Of a stretch of DNA of 64,000 bases, positions 24,261 to 36,095 are shown piece after piece (within the stretch, counting starts at the first letter, position 1; every line of letters begins with the position of its first letter). The position numbers were made by a program, and so were the translations under genes. Under the pieces are notes generated by a model. That model had not been told where the DNA came from, searched no databases, and saw only the letters and a program-made list of their open reading frames with translations. Source of the DNA: Bathymodiolus brooksi (taxonomy: Eukaryota > Mollusca > Bivalvia > Mytilida > Modiolidae); contig OY804585.1 of assembly GCA_963680875.1 (NCBI GenBank), forward strand, positions 30,680,186 through 30,744,185, in the 5' to 3' direction.

Positions 24261-24768
24261 GGTCTAAGAGTATAAAAATTCAACTAAAAGTGTTGGTCAG
24301 GTACAAACAGATATAATTATCATTTCATAAAAAAATAACTTATTCTTTCCACGATTTAAATGAAAATTGCTCATTTGGCATTAAACAACAATCACACACT
24401 CGCATCAATTTTTATTTCGCATTCATGCACCACTATGGATAATCCTGTATGAACTGCAGCTTCACCATAGTAAAGAGAAAAATAACAATCTATGCTGATT
24501 ACTTTTTGCTTCCCAAAAAGCTGCTTACAAGTTTTTATTGAGCAAGGAAGGTCAAAGACAAACGACCCCTGAATCTCCAAAGATAGTGCCAATTTGACAA
24601 CAAACACTTGGCATGACCCTCCCTATATTACCTGCACACATGCTCATAGTCATATTATATATTTCAAAATAAAAAAATGCATACCTGTTGATAGTATGCA
24701 GAGTTTCATGTGCATGTCTAAAGAGAGAAGGAAAATATGTTTATCTGGTAAACAGAAGAGTGTAATTA

Positions 24769-24950
24769 CAGGGTAACCTGTTTAAACAGAACCCCATTGG
24801 GACCAGCTTTTGTGTTCGGAATAGACAGGTGTTCTGTTTGTACAGGTTAAATTAACAAAGATTTCCTACTTCGGAACTATATTTAAAGTTTGTGCTTTAT
24901 ACAGAATTCTGTTTTATTCAGGATTTGGTTACTTTTGGCAGGTTTCACTG
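24769..24950. mobile_element. Tc1/mariner-type MITE
   Basis: The left end CAGGGTAACCTGTTTAAACA and the inverted right end CAGTGAAACCTGCCAAAAGT belong to the same family as 16897-17158, in the opposite orientation. TA remains on the left. Confidence 0.75.
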
Positions 24951-26213
24951 CATGTCAGAAAAAATACAAAATAGACAGAACTTCTTCTTATGTGCTCACG
25001 TAAATTCTTGTTATGCAAAGATGTCTATGTCATTAACGACTAAAACATGGCAAAGCATTCTGGTAATACACTCAACAACACAATCACCCGTCATTTATGA
25101 GCAATCAGCAAAATTTCAAATTACATTTAGAAGACAGTGTTGATATATATATATATATATAGAAAGTAGTTATATTTTGAGAAACAAGTGAATGTGTAAT
25201 CAATAATATATATTTTGGGAAATTAAGGGAGAAAATGCAAATTTACAATAATTGATAGCAAATAAACAGATTTATAAATAGATAAGGTTCATTAATGTTC
25301 TAATATTTTGTTTGTACTTAATCAACATATCATCTTGCTAATGGTGATTACAGGCAGAATCAAACTTCCAAAAAAATAGGGGGTGGTGGATACTTGTGCT
25401 TCCCATGGCCGTCTTAACAGCATTATAGGCTCCTGGGCAAAGCAGTTCCTACACCTAGGCCCATACCTACACAACCACTCACAGGAATAACACTGTTAAA
25501 ATGTCGATAAAATTAAACATATATTTATTGTATTGGCATTTCCAACAAAATCAGTGTTCAAACATTAAAAACATGCCATACACAACATACATATATCAGC
25601 ATGGGGCCCCTATGCTCGTAGACCCCCAGACAACTGCCCAGTGTGCCCATGCGTTAAGGCAGCACTGACCCTTCTCTCCCAGGGATCTGCATGTGGTTAT
25701 TCATCAGAATGACTGATAGGAATCCATTATGTCCTTAATCTACATAAAATCCCACCATTTATTATTTATAAAGGTACATCACTTAATCCACATGATTGTG
25801 TGTAATAATAAATAATAATAACAATAGCAATAACAGAATAACAGAAAGGGGTCCAGAAGAAAACAAATCTTGAAGATTGGGGGTATCTATTGTGGAAAAT
25901 TCTATGTCTTATTAATACCCTCTTTCTGCTGTGTTCTACTCTGAAAACTTTAATTTCTGATTTTATTTTCAACAAACTCTTCTCAAATTAAACTATTATT
26001 TTGTGTTATAGAAGTGATAAGATTATCTTAAAAGCTTTAGTTTGATGTATGGAAAACTATGCCATTACTTTTTCCAAAATCTTGGTAAACCAGAGTAGAT
26101 AATTTTCAATCACTTATTTAGATAAAGCTAATCATCACTTTGAAGGGTTTTCCTTACAATACCGGAAGTTTTAATCCTATGTACCTATTAATTTACATTG
26201 TTTGAGATTTAGA

Positions 26214-26265
26214 TTTAGGTTTATGGTGTTTAATGCCACTTTCAACAATATTTCAGTTATATTGT
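26214..26265 (-). repeat. SINE tail fragment
   Basis: It contains GTTTATGGTGTTTAATGCCA and ACAATATTTCAGTTATATTG. Confidence 0.75.
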
Positions 26266-26705
26266 ACATCATTTGATTTTGATGAAGGTTATTCCAGAAA
26301 TGTGTTGTGCTGCACACTAAATCAGATATCTATGTTACGTTTCTGTAAGACTGACTCTAGGAGGGTTCAGGGATCAGGGATCTGTCAATGCATATAATGT
26401 TAATTCATTATAGGATTTTATCAGATTATATGTATTACATGTACAAGGATGACTGAGGTGCCATCTTTGTGTACAATGTTTTTTTTGTTATTTATTTTAA
26501 GATTTCATTTTAGATTATATGTAATACAAGGATTGGGTAATACTAACAAATTTGGGAAACAGATTGATAAAAGCATTTATTATCTTGTTTCCCAATCTTG
26601 TTGTCAAAATAGTGTATAATCATATAGTAAAATTAATTCTATTATTTGCATTATATTTGAACAATAAAATATGTTTACACTAACAAATTCTACTGTTTAT
26701 TTAAG

Positions 26706-27066
26706 TAAATACAGTCCAATCTGTCTTACATGACTTTCCAACAGAACATTGAAATAGGGTCACATATGACAGGTGGTTGCTAAATACAGCTTTAAATAAT
26801 AAATATGAAATGCACTGTGAAGGGAAATTAACATTAAGGTCACATGATACAAGTTATTGCTTGATAGCGGTGGTCACATGATACAAGTTATTGCTTGATA
26901 GAGGTGGTCACATGATACATGTTATTGCTTGATAGAGGTGGTCACATGATACAAGTTATTGCTTGATAGAGGTGGTCACATGATACAAGTTATTGCTTGA
27001 TAGAGGTGGTCACATGATACAAGTTATTGCTTGATAGAGGTGGTCACTAATGCAGGTTTTACTGTA
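26706..27066. mobile_element. MITE-like element containing a 34-bp array
   Basis: The left end TACAGTCCAATCTGTCTTAC and the inverted right end TACAGTAAAACCTGCATTAG form an imperfect inverted repeat. The right half is filled by the array at 26838-27047. Confidence 0.5.
26838..27047. repeat. 34-bp minisatellite, 6 copies
   Basis: The unit begins GGTCACATGATACAAGTTAT and ends GCTTGATAGAGGT, starting at 26838, 26872, 26906, 26940, 26974 and 27008, almost identical. It appears to have grown inside a MITE. Confidence 0.9.
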
Positions 27067-27419
27067 AACGAATCTCTGCAACTGCATAGCTGCAGAACCG
27101 TACCTCTTCTTGCCTTTTTAGTGTGTAAAAAAAACAAACAAATAGAAAACATAAGAGCTACAGTTACACAGCTATGCAAATGCATTTCTTGTCACCTTTT
27201 TCTGATTTCAGTAAACCACACTGAAGAAACTCATTGTATGGTACCAAATAGGAAATAATGTTTGGCACTGTTCACAATAACCTTGCATAATGATAAACAT
27301 ATAATTACCTCCATATGATATAGATAAAGTCATGTCTACAGTCTATCATACTACACAAGGATTGACAGGCAGTGTTTTCTTTTTATATCTATCTATTTTT
27401 ATTGGGTAAATCTAAAACA

Positions 27420-27705
27420 TATGTGTTTCTTCTATCTAGCCGGCAACAACAACTGAAAAAAACCTATCCTAAAATGAAGTGGGTTGACAAACCAAGGGCT
27501 TATGTAAACATTCTATTTGTATTTTGTATATCTCCTCATAATGTAAAAAAAAGAAATGAAGTTAACATGTGTTTCCCCTAGCCGGCAACTAAAGCCTGTA
27601 GCCTATCCTAAAATGAAGTGGGTCGACAAATGAAGGTTTTATGAAAACATTTTATTTTTATTCTGTACATCTCCTCATAATGTAAAAAAAAAATGAAGTT
27701 AACAT
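27420..27705. repeat. Tandem duplication of ~145 bp
   Basis: Both copies contain CTAGCCGGCAAC, CCTATCCTAAAATGAAGTGG and ATCTCCTCATAATGTAAAAA. They are moderately diverged (for example GGGTTGACAAACCAAGG against GGGTCGACAAATGAAGG). Confidence 0.8.
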
Positions 27706-27810
27706 TATCAAGGAGAATATTGAAATTCAATCACACCTTGTATCATGGTAGAGTGGGTAGTAATGACAAAAAAAATCTATTAAAACATATTACAGTCTTT
27801 GAAATGAAAA

Positions 27811-27923
27811 TTTTATTTGTATATACATATATGTAGTCCTAAATAAAAACTGAAAAATTTACTGATCCAACCAAAGTTTGACTGGTCTTGAGCCAGAGGA
27901 CCGGTGCTCATCATGAAGACTGC
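27811..27923 (+). repeat. Dispersed repeat, copy 2
   Basis: It matches 12317-12431 over its whole length with scattered differences. Confidence 0.65.
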
Positions 27924-29969
27924 ATATATACCAAATGTGAGCTATTCTGACTAAATTAAATAATTGTTGGTTTGCAGTGTACAGGCTCATTATATTACTA
28001 AAATACTTTATTCATTATGTACAATTTTGCCCCCAAAATAATTGAAGGCCTAAAACACAATGACATGTGTAGGCAGGTATTATTTTTTGACATCCACTTT
28101 TTCTGGGCAGTTTTTGGTGGGTTGGTTAGTTAAGAATAAACCATTTCTTTAGGCCTCAATGGTTCCTTTTTCTGCATATAAATAATTCTTACCTACTGAA
28201 CCGGTTTAGGTATTGATGAAGGCCTAAACTTAATGATAATCAAAGAAAATGAAAAATTCATCGTAATCAAGCATGAATAGTTACTGCTCCTGATAACTAG
28301 AAAACTTATATGATGCAGTGCAATATCATATGTCCTTCAACTTTGATACCAAATTCTGACTGTGTAGATGTTGTTGATGTGATGTTCGTCAGACATTCTA
28401 CAACATCAACAATTTATCTGATTGTTTACAAATGTCGCAGGTGACACAATTTTCAAATCTTTAAAAGAAATTAATTTATATACTAAAATATAAATAGATA
28501 AGAAAAGTTCTAAATATATGTTTTTATCCTTCTAGTTTATCTTCTTATTAGTACATATAACCAAATTGTTTTATTCACAAATATGTTTTATTTCTAAGAG
28601 TCTTGTAGTTGAGAAAATTAATTTGTAAATGTGTTCACCACACTATAAAGATGAAATACTGCTAAAGTTGGCATTAAACACCAATCCATCAATAAATCAT
28701 TCAATTTGATACCAAAATCAACAGTATTTCTTCATCAAAATAGTCATGTTTAACATATCATAGCTGAAATCAATCTGAAAACTCGTCTCAAATCAGTGCA
28801 ATAAAAAATAAACAACAATATCATCCATCATTTCACTAAAAATTGTATGAAATAATGTAGGGAAAAAAAATCCATAGTGGAAAAAGAGTTCTGATGAAAT
28901 TTTCATCAACAGCTGATCACATGATGAAAACATAGTACATGTACTGGTAGATAGATAGCTTTAAAATGGTATTCTCGATTTCGGAGTGGTATCACACAAT
29001 GTAATTGACCAATTAATGATTATCAATTTTGAGATGAAGAAAATATTTGGAGGTGAAGCCAAGCAAAATCCTCGGGATTCTACATAGACTCCAATGTATA
29101 TTAATTTATTCGCTATCTTCCAACAGAAGTTAAATATTTTAATTAAAATCACCTCTGGTCCTTATAGACACTAAATCAGATATCTAGTTTGATTTTCGTC
29201 AATTTATATCAGACGGGTTTATTTTAAATTAGGAAAATAAAATTCAAATTTTCCATTGGAATCTAGGTAAAATCTAGAGGATTCCTGCTGACCTCACCCC
29301 AATGAATTATTAAATACCCGGATGTTCGGATATGAGTATACTCTGTTTCTCCTACCTTTACAGTCTTCGCACTAACTCACTTGCCCGAAGCCCGTGAAAA
29401 GTAAAACTGGATTCGGACAAGTAAAAATTCTGAAGGATTTGTTTGAATAAATAGAAAAGTTCTCTAAATTTAGCTTTCGGGCAAGTAGGTGAAAAAAATT
29501 AGGACAAAGACTGCTTTTTTATCAATGAAAACCTATTTAAATTAACAAGAAATTTCTATAAAAGAAATGCATAAAATAAGTTATATCTGATGATGTTAAC
29601 TGACTAACCTTTTCCCCACTTCATCAAAATCAGGACATGTAAAAGAATAAACGGAATATGCAATGTTTGATAACAGGATTACATAAACAGGCCTCCCTCC
29701 TATGTGATTAACATCTGGTGTTATTTAATTGTTAGATAATTGCATGTCTATGGTGCCATCTTTGTATACAATGTGTAAGAGTTTCTCTTAAAGATGGAGT
29801 GTTAATGTGCAACTAAATGTTAATGGCATTTTTAATATGACATGAAATAAATTTGATGGTTAATCCTTTCTATTTGTGTGTTCAGTTTTATTTGTTTGTT
29901 TGACTGTTTATTATATAATATTAGTATCTGATGACATTTAGATACAGAAGCTGACAAATAATTAAAAAA

Positions 29970-30360
29970 AATATCTTGGACATTTGAGACTTTGCAACAA
30001 CTGCCATATTGTTCATGAAGATAAAACTCATTTCTTTCTTGATTGTAAAAATAATGAAACTTTAATTGAAACAATTTTAAATAGAAATAGAAATGGAAAC
30101 ATTTCATACCCCAATTTTAGTTGGTTGGTTTAGGTTGGTTTATGGTGTTTAACACCACTTTCAACAATATTTCAGTTATATCGTGGCAGTCAGTTTTATT
30201 GGCAGAGCAAACCAGAGTACCCGGAGAAAACCACAGACCTGTCGCAAGTCACTGACAAACTACCCCAATTTTAGATACCTGTACTGGTACATCCATCATA
30301 AATTAACAAGTGTAATATTCTTTGGCTTTATTGAAATACTAGACCAAGTCAAGAGAATAA
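29970..30360 (+). pseudogene. LINE reverse-transcriptase ORF, 3' end remnant
   Basis: The plus-strand frame reads GHLRLCNNCHIVHEDKTHFF followed by LDCKNNETL. The CxxC...(E)DxTHF(L)xxC pattern is the zinc-knuckle-like tail after the reverse transcriptase domain in LINEs, also seen at 43010 and 54280. The remnant is cut by a SINE at 30121-30260 and resumes after it. The minus-strand frame at 29832-30107 is its shadow. Confidence 0.6.
30121..30260 (-). mobile_element. 5'-truncated SINE with 14-bp target duplication
   Basis: The 140-bp insert is bounded by TACCCCAATTTTAG at 30107-30120 and 30261-30274, identical on both sides. Content runs from the inverted tail (GGTTTATGGTGTTTAACACC) to CTGTCGCAAGTCACTGACAA, so the tRNA head is missing. 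It interrupts a LINE remnant. Confidence 0.92.
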
Positions 30361-30436
30361 ATGGGCATGTATTTGTGTGTTCAAGGTATCCATTTGGCTT
30401 CTGTTTCTACGATTTTTAGATTGACTTTCGGAACTG

Positions 30437-30804
30437 TTTTAACAGTGAGATGTTCTAACAGTGAGGTGTTCTAACAGTGAGATGTTTTAACAGTGAGATG
30501 CTTTAACAGTGAGATGTTCTAACAGTGAGATGTTCTAACAGTGAGATGTTTTAACAGTGAGATGTTCTAACAGTGAGATGTTTTAACAGTGAGATGTTCT
30601 AACAGTGAGATGTTTTAACAGTGAGATGTTTTAACAGTGAGATGTTCTAACAGTGAGATGTTCTAACAGTGAGATGCTTTAACAGTGAGATGTTTTAACA
30701 GTGAGATGTTCTAACAGGGAGATGTTTTAACAGTGAGATGTTCTAACAGGGAGATGTTTTAACAGTGAGATGTTCTAACAGGGAGATGTTCTAACAGTGA
30801 GATG
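30437..30804. repeat. 16-bp minisatellite, 23 copies
   Basis: The unit is TT(T/C)TAACAGTGAGATG with C/T, T/C and G/T variants. The 368-bp span is exactly 23 units. No spacers, so not a CRISPR array. Confidence 0.95.
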
Positions 30805-30892
30805 TTTTTTGTTTGTTTTTCATTTCATTATAAAACAATAGATAGAACTGAAGACAACGGGTCCTTACTAATGCTTGTTTTCATATCAATAT

Positions 30893-31077
30893 GGGTTAGG
30901 GTTATTGGGTTTAACACCACTTTATATTTCAGTTATATCATGGCGGTCAGTTTTATTGTTGGAGGAAACCAGAGTACCTGGAGAAAAGTCACTGACAAAC
31001 TTTATCATATAAGGTTGCATCGAGTACACCTCGCCACAACTATTAGTAGTGATAGGCATTGATTGCACAACCATGAC
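30893..31077 (-). repeat. tRNA-derived SINE with internal deletion
   Basis: It begins with the inverted GGGTTAGGGTTA tail and contains ATATTTCAGTTATATCATGG. It lacks part of the middle (GGAGAAAAGTCACTGACAAA) and ends in a shortened head. Confidence 0.8.
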
Positions 31078-32605
31078 AGCTCCTTCTATCAATATGTATT
31101 GAGTATATCATTTTAATGTAACCATAGTAACATAGGGCATGATTTTGTAGGTAAAGTGTTCATAAAATAAAATATCTAAGAAATAGTTTTATTTTTATTT
31201 ATTTTCTTATTCATAATACTTATATCTGAAACTGGTTCAAGGATACAAAATCTAATTTTCTTTTTTCAGTTATGTGTATTATATCCCCTCTTTTTCTCAC
31301 CATATACAAATGACATTTTTCTCATACTTCATGGATACTCTTTGAACATATACAGTGAACACAAAAGTTAGTCCCACCAAGTTTTAGGAATGTACCAGTC
31401 ATTGAAGGGACATGTTTTCAAGAAAAAAAAGGTGTTTTGGTTTCAAATTTGCTTTTTTGTTGTTTTTGTGTTTATGTTGTATTTATCATGAATCAATCAA
31501 ACAAAACTAAATAAAGTGGAACCTCCTTTAACCATACAGAAAATTTTGTTTACCTAGGTGTAAATTTAAACTGTCTAACACAACAACATAATGATGCTCG
31601 AAACAGGTCTGAAGCTGATTTTACAAAATAAAGGTGAGAGTTATCTCCCTTTCTATTTTATTAACTCTACTTTATAGGGAAGCAACACAACGCATTTCAG
31701 ATCTGAATCATATAAAAATATTTTGGGAAAATATATTTATAGGAAATCTCCAATTTTTCAATATTTGTCTATATAGTGTAGTGGCCAAACACAATATTTC
31801 AAGGTGATTACCAAACTGAAAATTCCACAAAAATAAATATTTTGTACACATTTACTTAACACTAACTTCATTCATATAATTTTCTACATATTTGATTGAC
31901 ATGAAATTTAAATTTGCTTCAAATTTATGAATCTTTAAAAGTTTAATTTTTGAATTTTGACTTTGATGATCTTTAAACTTTTGTTGCCTCTATGAATCTT
32001 TTCTTACAATTCATATCAGCAACACTCATTTTGGAAATGCCACCACCAATGGTGGATAAACAAATATTCAAAACCTTTTCTTCCTCTTGCGTCAAGTGAA
32101 AAAAACCCTGTAAGAATTAGTCCATATAGGACAAGTATACCCTGCTTCCATCTGAAGAAAACAGGGGCATCCTTCCAGAATGGAAAAAGTGATGTAGTTC
32201 AAAATCAAACTTGTTCTACTAGTGAAACCATGAAGAAAAGGCTTTCGTCATCATATGTCCGGTTGATATAGGAAATCAAGTATTTCTATCCCAAATCTAG
32301 CTCACATTTTATCTAGTAAAATAGTATAACTAATCAGAATTTAGATTTTAAAAGAATATTTCACAGGTGAATGAACAATGCAATAACACACGAATCATGT
32401 GCTTGCACTAAAATTTCAAGAAAAACTGAGTTGTAATTTTATATGTGAAATATCAGATTTTCACTGAGAAATTCTGGTATTTCACCTCCATTTATATATT
32501 AAACAAGTCAGGTAATAATTGAAAAGTCAGAGACAATTGTATAACTTCAACCTTCAGGTTTATATTTTTGTTACTGAGAATCATTCATTTTTAACACTGA
32601 GGGGC
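31078..32605. other. Intergenic, nothing recognised
   Basis: AT-rich sequence on both strands with no exon, RNA or repeat that I can support. Confidence 0.5.
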
Positions 32606-32860
32606 TGTCCTAGTCGTGATCATATGGTAGTTGGATTTACAACTACCTGTGCAGTCATTGCCTATCACAACTAAAGTTGTGAGTTCGAACCCCGTTCATG
32701 GCAAGGTGTACTCGATACAACATTATGTGATAAAGATTGTTAGTGACTTGCGACAGGTTGGTGGTTTTCTCCGGTTTCCTCCACCAATAAAACTGACTGC
32801 CATGATATAACTGAAATATTGTTGGAAGTGGCATTAAACACTATAAACCAAACCAAACCA
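32606..32860 (+). repeat. tRNA-derived SINE, best full-length copy
   Basis: The head TCGTGATCATATGGTAGTTG and B box GAGTTCGAACCCC have tRNA-like spacing. The middle GATACAACATTATGTGATAA and CGGTTTCCTCCACCAATAAA follow. The tail GGCATTAAACACTATAAACC ends in an AAACC repeat. This copy defines the family here; it resembles the tRNA-headed SINEs reported from molluscs, but the exact family name would need a library comparison. Confidence 0.9.
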
Positions 32861-33183
32861 CGTAATCACTGAACTTTGCTTGAACATGAAGGTTGGATAT
32901 CCAAATTATTTGCTTGTGTTAAATGATTGGTATGATTGAACAAGAAGTTTGCAAATACCAATTCAGTGTGCACCTGCAGAAAATGCATATAAAAGTTTAT
33001 GTTTTTGAATGATTACAGTAAAATTAATTGCTAATTGAAATACCTAAATATTTTATCTCCAGACATAAGAATGTAAGTTTATTATTTTTACAAATTTACA
33101 TGTTCTTCTTAATGATAAACAACATATATAAACTTCTATTTAACTATGTCAGTTATGTCAAAAATAGATATAGAATAATAAGT

Positions 33184-33383
33184 AGGTCACTATCGTTGTG
33201 AGTTTGAATCCTGTTCAGGTGGGGTGTACTCGATACAACATTATGTGGTAAAGCTTGTCAGTGACTTGCAACAGGTCAATGGTTTTCTCCTGGTACTCCG
33301 GTTTCCTCCACCAATAAAACTGACCACCACAATATAACTGAAATATTGTTGAAAGTGGCGTTAAACACCATAACCCTAACCCC
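33184..33383 (+). repeat. SINE, 5'-truncated
   Basis: It starts at the B box (GTGAGTTTGAATCC) and runs through TGGTGTACTCGATACAAC-like text to GGCGTTAAACACCATAACCC, ending TAACCC. Confidence 0.85.
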
Positions 33384-34647
33384 ACAAAAAATTATATCCT
33401 CCCACTTCTGTTATTTAGTTTAACATACAAACTATTAAGTAACAAAAAGGTACTGTTGTTCTCATGAATTATAACACGCCTCCCCTTCATTTTGCCCTAG
33501 AAACCATATCAAAAGTTAAATAATAATTTATATGACCTTGAAATGTAATATTTATTACCTTATATGAGGGAAATGCAACTGAAAACCAAAAAAAAAGTTC
33601 TGCCCTGAACAAAATTGATGACAAATTATCATTTGACCTGGTCAAAGGTGAAGGTCAATGTTCTGCACTGTACAAGATTGTCAATAGCTACCAACAGATG
33701 ATGAACAGACGGCACTCTGAAACCAGTATACAGTGATTCTCAAAATTACTACCTGTTATGGAAAACACGGTGTCGGGTGCAAACTAGGAATAGCAGAGTG
33801 CAAATGGACGGCATAAATATGTTTGACATCGCGGAAACAAATACACAAAATGTTGTATTTTAAAATAAAACAATATATGTAGATGCTTAGAGTGTTTTTA
33901 TCGATGGACAAAGTTCAATTTTTTATTGATTTTGATTTAAATTGTGTGTCAATTATAGAACGCATTATTACAACTTGTCGTAATTTCTTTCATAAAAAGT
34001 TTTTAGTCACAAGATGTACATATTTTGAATGCCTGTTAAAGACCTTTTTCAAAATGATACATTTAAAAATACAAGACGGAAGATGAAATTTTATATTTTT
34101 AACCAATTATTACGGAACATTGCTAATCCAATACAAAAATGACTGATTTAATTTCTATTGTAAAAGATGTGCAAGTTTAATAGTAAGATGTTGGTTAAAA
34201 ACATGAAATAAAATTTTAATGCGTCTAGAAAGTTATATTGGAGAAAAATAGTCAAATGATATTTTTAATGATGTTGCCGTTAAGAATTTAACATCCGTGA
34301 CACCTATTTCAGATATTTATTCATTTGATACAAAAAAATCGGTGGCTAACATATAGGTGGTAGACAGATTTCAAGTCAAACAATATCTAATTTAACAATA
34401 CATTCAAAGAAATGTATCATTTAGCTTAACCAGACGAATGAAAAAGTTAACAATCGTGACCATTAACAAGCGATACCCGAAAGACGGAACGTTAGGTCTT
34501 ACCCGATGCGGTTTGGTGTGCTATTTTCGACGTTCGATTGTGACGTCAACATTCAACATTGGTAAACACGTTGATACAAGGTGAAAGCAATGACGGTGCA
34601 CTGAATATAATCTAAAATCAAGATTTGTATGATCGATGTTTAATTTT

Positions 34648-34825
34648 TACATGGCTTCACTTGCTAAACTTGACAAAAAGGTTACTTCAAAGAAAATCGT
34701 TGTATTTGCTTTGCTTAATGTTTCATTTTAATCATTTACATGGCTTCACTTGCTAAACTTGACAAAAAGGTTACTTCAAAGAAAATCGTTGTATTTGCTT
34801 TGCTTAATGTTTCATTTTAATCAAA
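34648..34825 (+). repeat. 89-bp tandem duplication with a duplicated 26-codon reading frame
   Basis: ATG occurs at 34651 and 34740, each opening the same frame, which begins MASLAKLDKKVTSKKIVVFA and ends VSF before TAA. The copies are almost identical. Whether the frame is translated is unknown; it may be a leftover of the host element's first exon. Confidence 0.8.
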
Positions 34826-35333
34826 GAGATTTACAAATTTATGTTGAGAAATCAAATGAAATGAATGAATCATCAATTTCTTACCGGAATAACGGATGTT
34901 AAAGTGGTAATGGATATTAATTTTGTCTTCAACCATATGATTTCACACATTTTCATTGCTTCCTATGGTAGAATTGTGGCCATTTCTTTTGGGTTTTGGT
35001 CTTGTTTATAAATGTATTTATTTACATATGCATTTATGTGTAAATTCAAAAAAGTACAGCTCTCAAAACTTTGTATATTGAAGTACGATCTCAGAAGGAC
35101 TACCGACAAAAAATGTCGTGTACATGTATGTTTAAATCATCTACTCCTTAAAATTACCTGTTTACAAATGCACCAGAAAAAAAATCAAGCTCTAATTCCT
35201 GTTTTTACAATAATGCATCTGTCCTAAAGGTATTAAGACATGTTAAACTTGGTAATGGATGTTAAAACCTGAGAGACCAATTACATGCATAATTATTTCG
35301 ACTTGCACATCAATATTTAAACTAGTTTACTCA

Positions 35334-35345
35334 TTATACCCCCCA

Positions 35346-35379
<34 letters not shown>

Positions 35380-35540
35380 TTGTCTGTCCGTCCTTCCGTC
35401 TGTGCAAATCGTGTCCGGTCCATAACTTTTGAATGCCTTGATGGATATTGATGATACTTGGTAACAATGTTGTCCATCATGAGAAGGTGTGTCTCAAATA
35501 AGAACAGAATGCATAGGTGCAAGTTCAAGGTCACAAACTT
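35334..35540 (+). repeat. Hairpin-headed repeat, 5' fragment
   Basis: The start ACCCCCCACGAACGAAGTTC followed by AGGGGGGTATATAGG is a self-complementary head. It is followed by CTGTCCGTCCTTCCGTCTGT and GATGGATATTGATGATACTT, typical of this repeat class. The matching tail (TTCGTTGCGGGGGTATAATA) is at 37002-37029, belonging to the copy interrupted by the TIR element. Confidence 0.7.
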
Positions 35541-36095
35541 AGTTAAGCTTTTATCAGTGCCAGGAACTATGAAAGTACATGCAGTTTCCCCTGTTTGCTC
35601 CGAATTTATAATGATTAGAAATATGACTTGTTACTGTCAAGGTTGCAATAACAACTTATCAGATAGAGCATGCGATGGTTGGTCAAAGTGTAGGATTAGC
35701 AAGAAAGTACAGAACTTGTAACAAATAAGAACCGTAGAGATACTCATGCCGAAATAGAAAATCAAGGAAACGAAAACGATTCTTCGAAGACGGAAAACAG
35801 ATGGCAAACGGTTGACATTGATGAATTAGATTTTGTCGCTGCCGTTTACGATGGCAAATGGTATCTAGGTAAAGTTATAACAATCGACGACGAATTGCAG
35901 GAATTTATAGATGGCCAAATCCACCAGATGAACTTTGGGTTTCTTTGTCGGACATACTTAAAAGGATACCTGAACTGTTGCCAAATGGAAGAAGTAAACA
36001 AATGTTTAATATACCAGAAACAGAAAGTGTCGCAATTTAATCCAAATTCGGTGATTGGAAGATTTTTCAAAATTAACATCTGTTACGATTCTTAA
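35540..36095 (+). pseudogene. Frameshifted coding remnant inside the TIR element
   Basis: Three consecutive pieces read in different frames. First, VPGTMKVHAV then NMTCYCQGCNNN to a stop at 35721. Second, a frame with IDELDFVAAVYDGKWYLGKV. Third, GIYRWPNPPDELWVSLSDIL then RIPELLPNGRSKQ to a TAA near 36040. The order GTMK, Cys-rich stretch, xVAxxYxxxWYxGxV, WPxPPDExWV...ILxxIP...GR resembles the C-terminal part of an uncharacterised invertebrate protein family that I recall but cannot name. At least two frameshifts separate the pieces, so no intact product. Confidence 0.6.

Larger units (their letters stand above)
24261..29960. other. Intergenic region, mostly unrecognised
   Basis: Recognisable contents are a MITE (24769-24950), a SINE tail (26214-26265), a MITE with a 34-bp array (26706-27066), a two-copy duplication (27420-27705), a dispersed repeat (27811-27923) and an old SINE tail (about 28655-28710). 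Elsewhere I see no exons, RNA genes or repeats; short reading frames lack coding character. Confidence 0.5.

Noticed and set aside
26838..27047. Possible CRISPR array (34-bp repeats)
   Set aside because: Head-to-tail units with no unique spacers, in a eukaryotic MITE; likewise the 16-bp array at 30437-30804.
33883..34086. 67-residue plus-strand frame near the left end of the TIR element
   Set aside because: Low-complexity Phe/Ile/Lys-rich composition expected of AT-rich sequence; no transposase-like motif.
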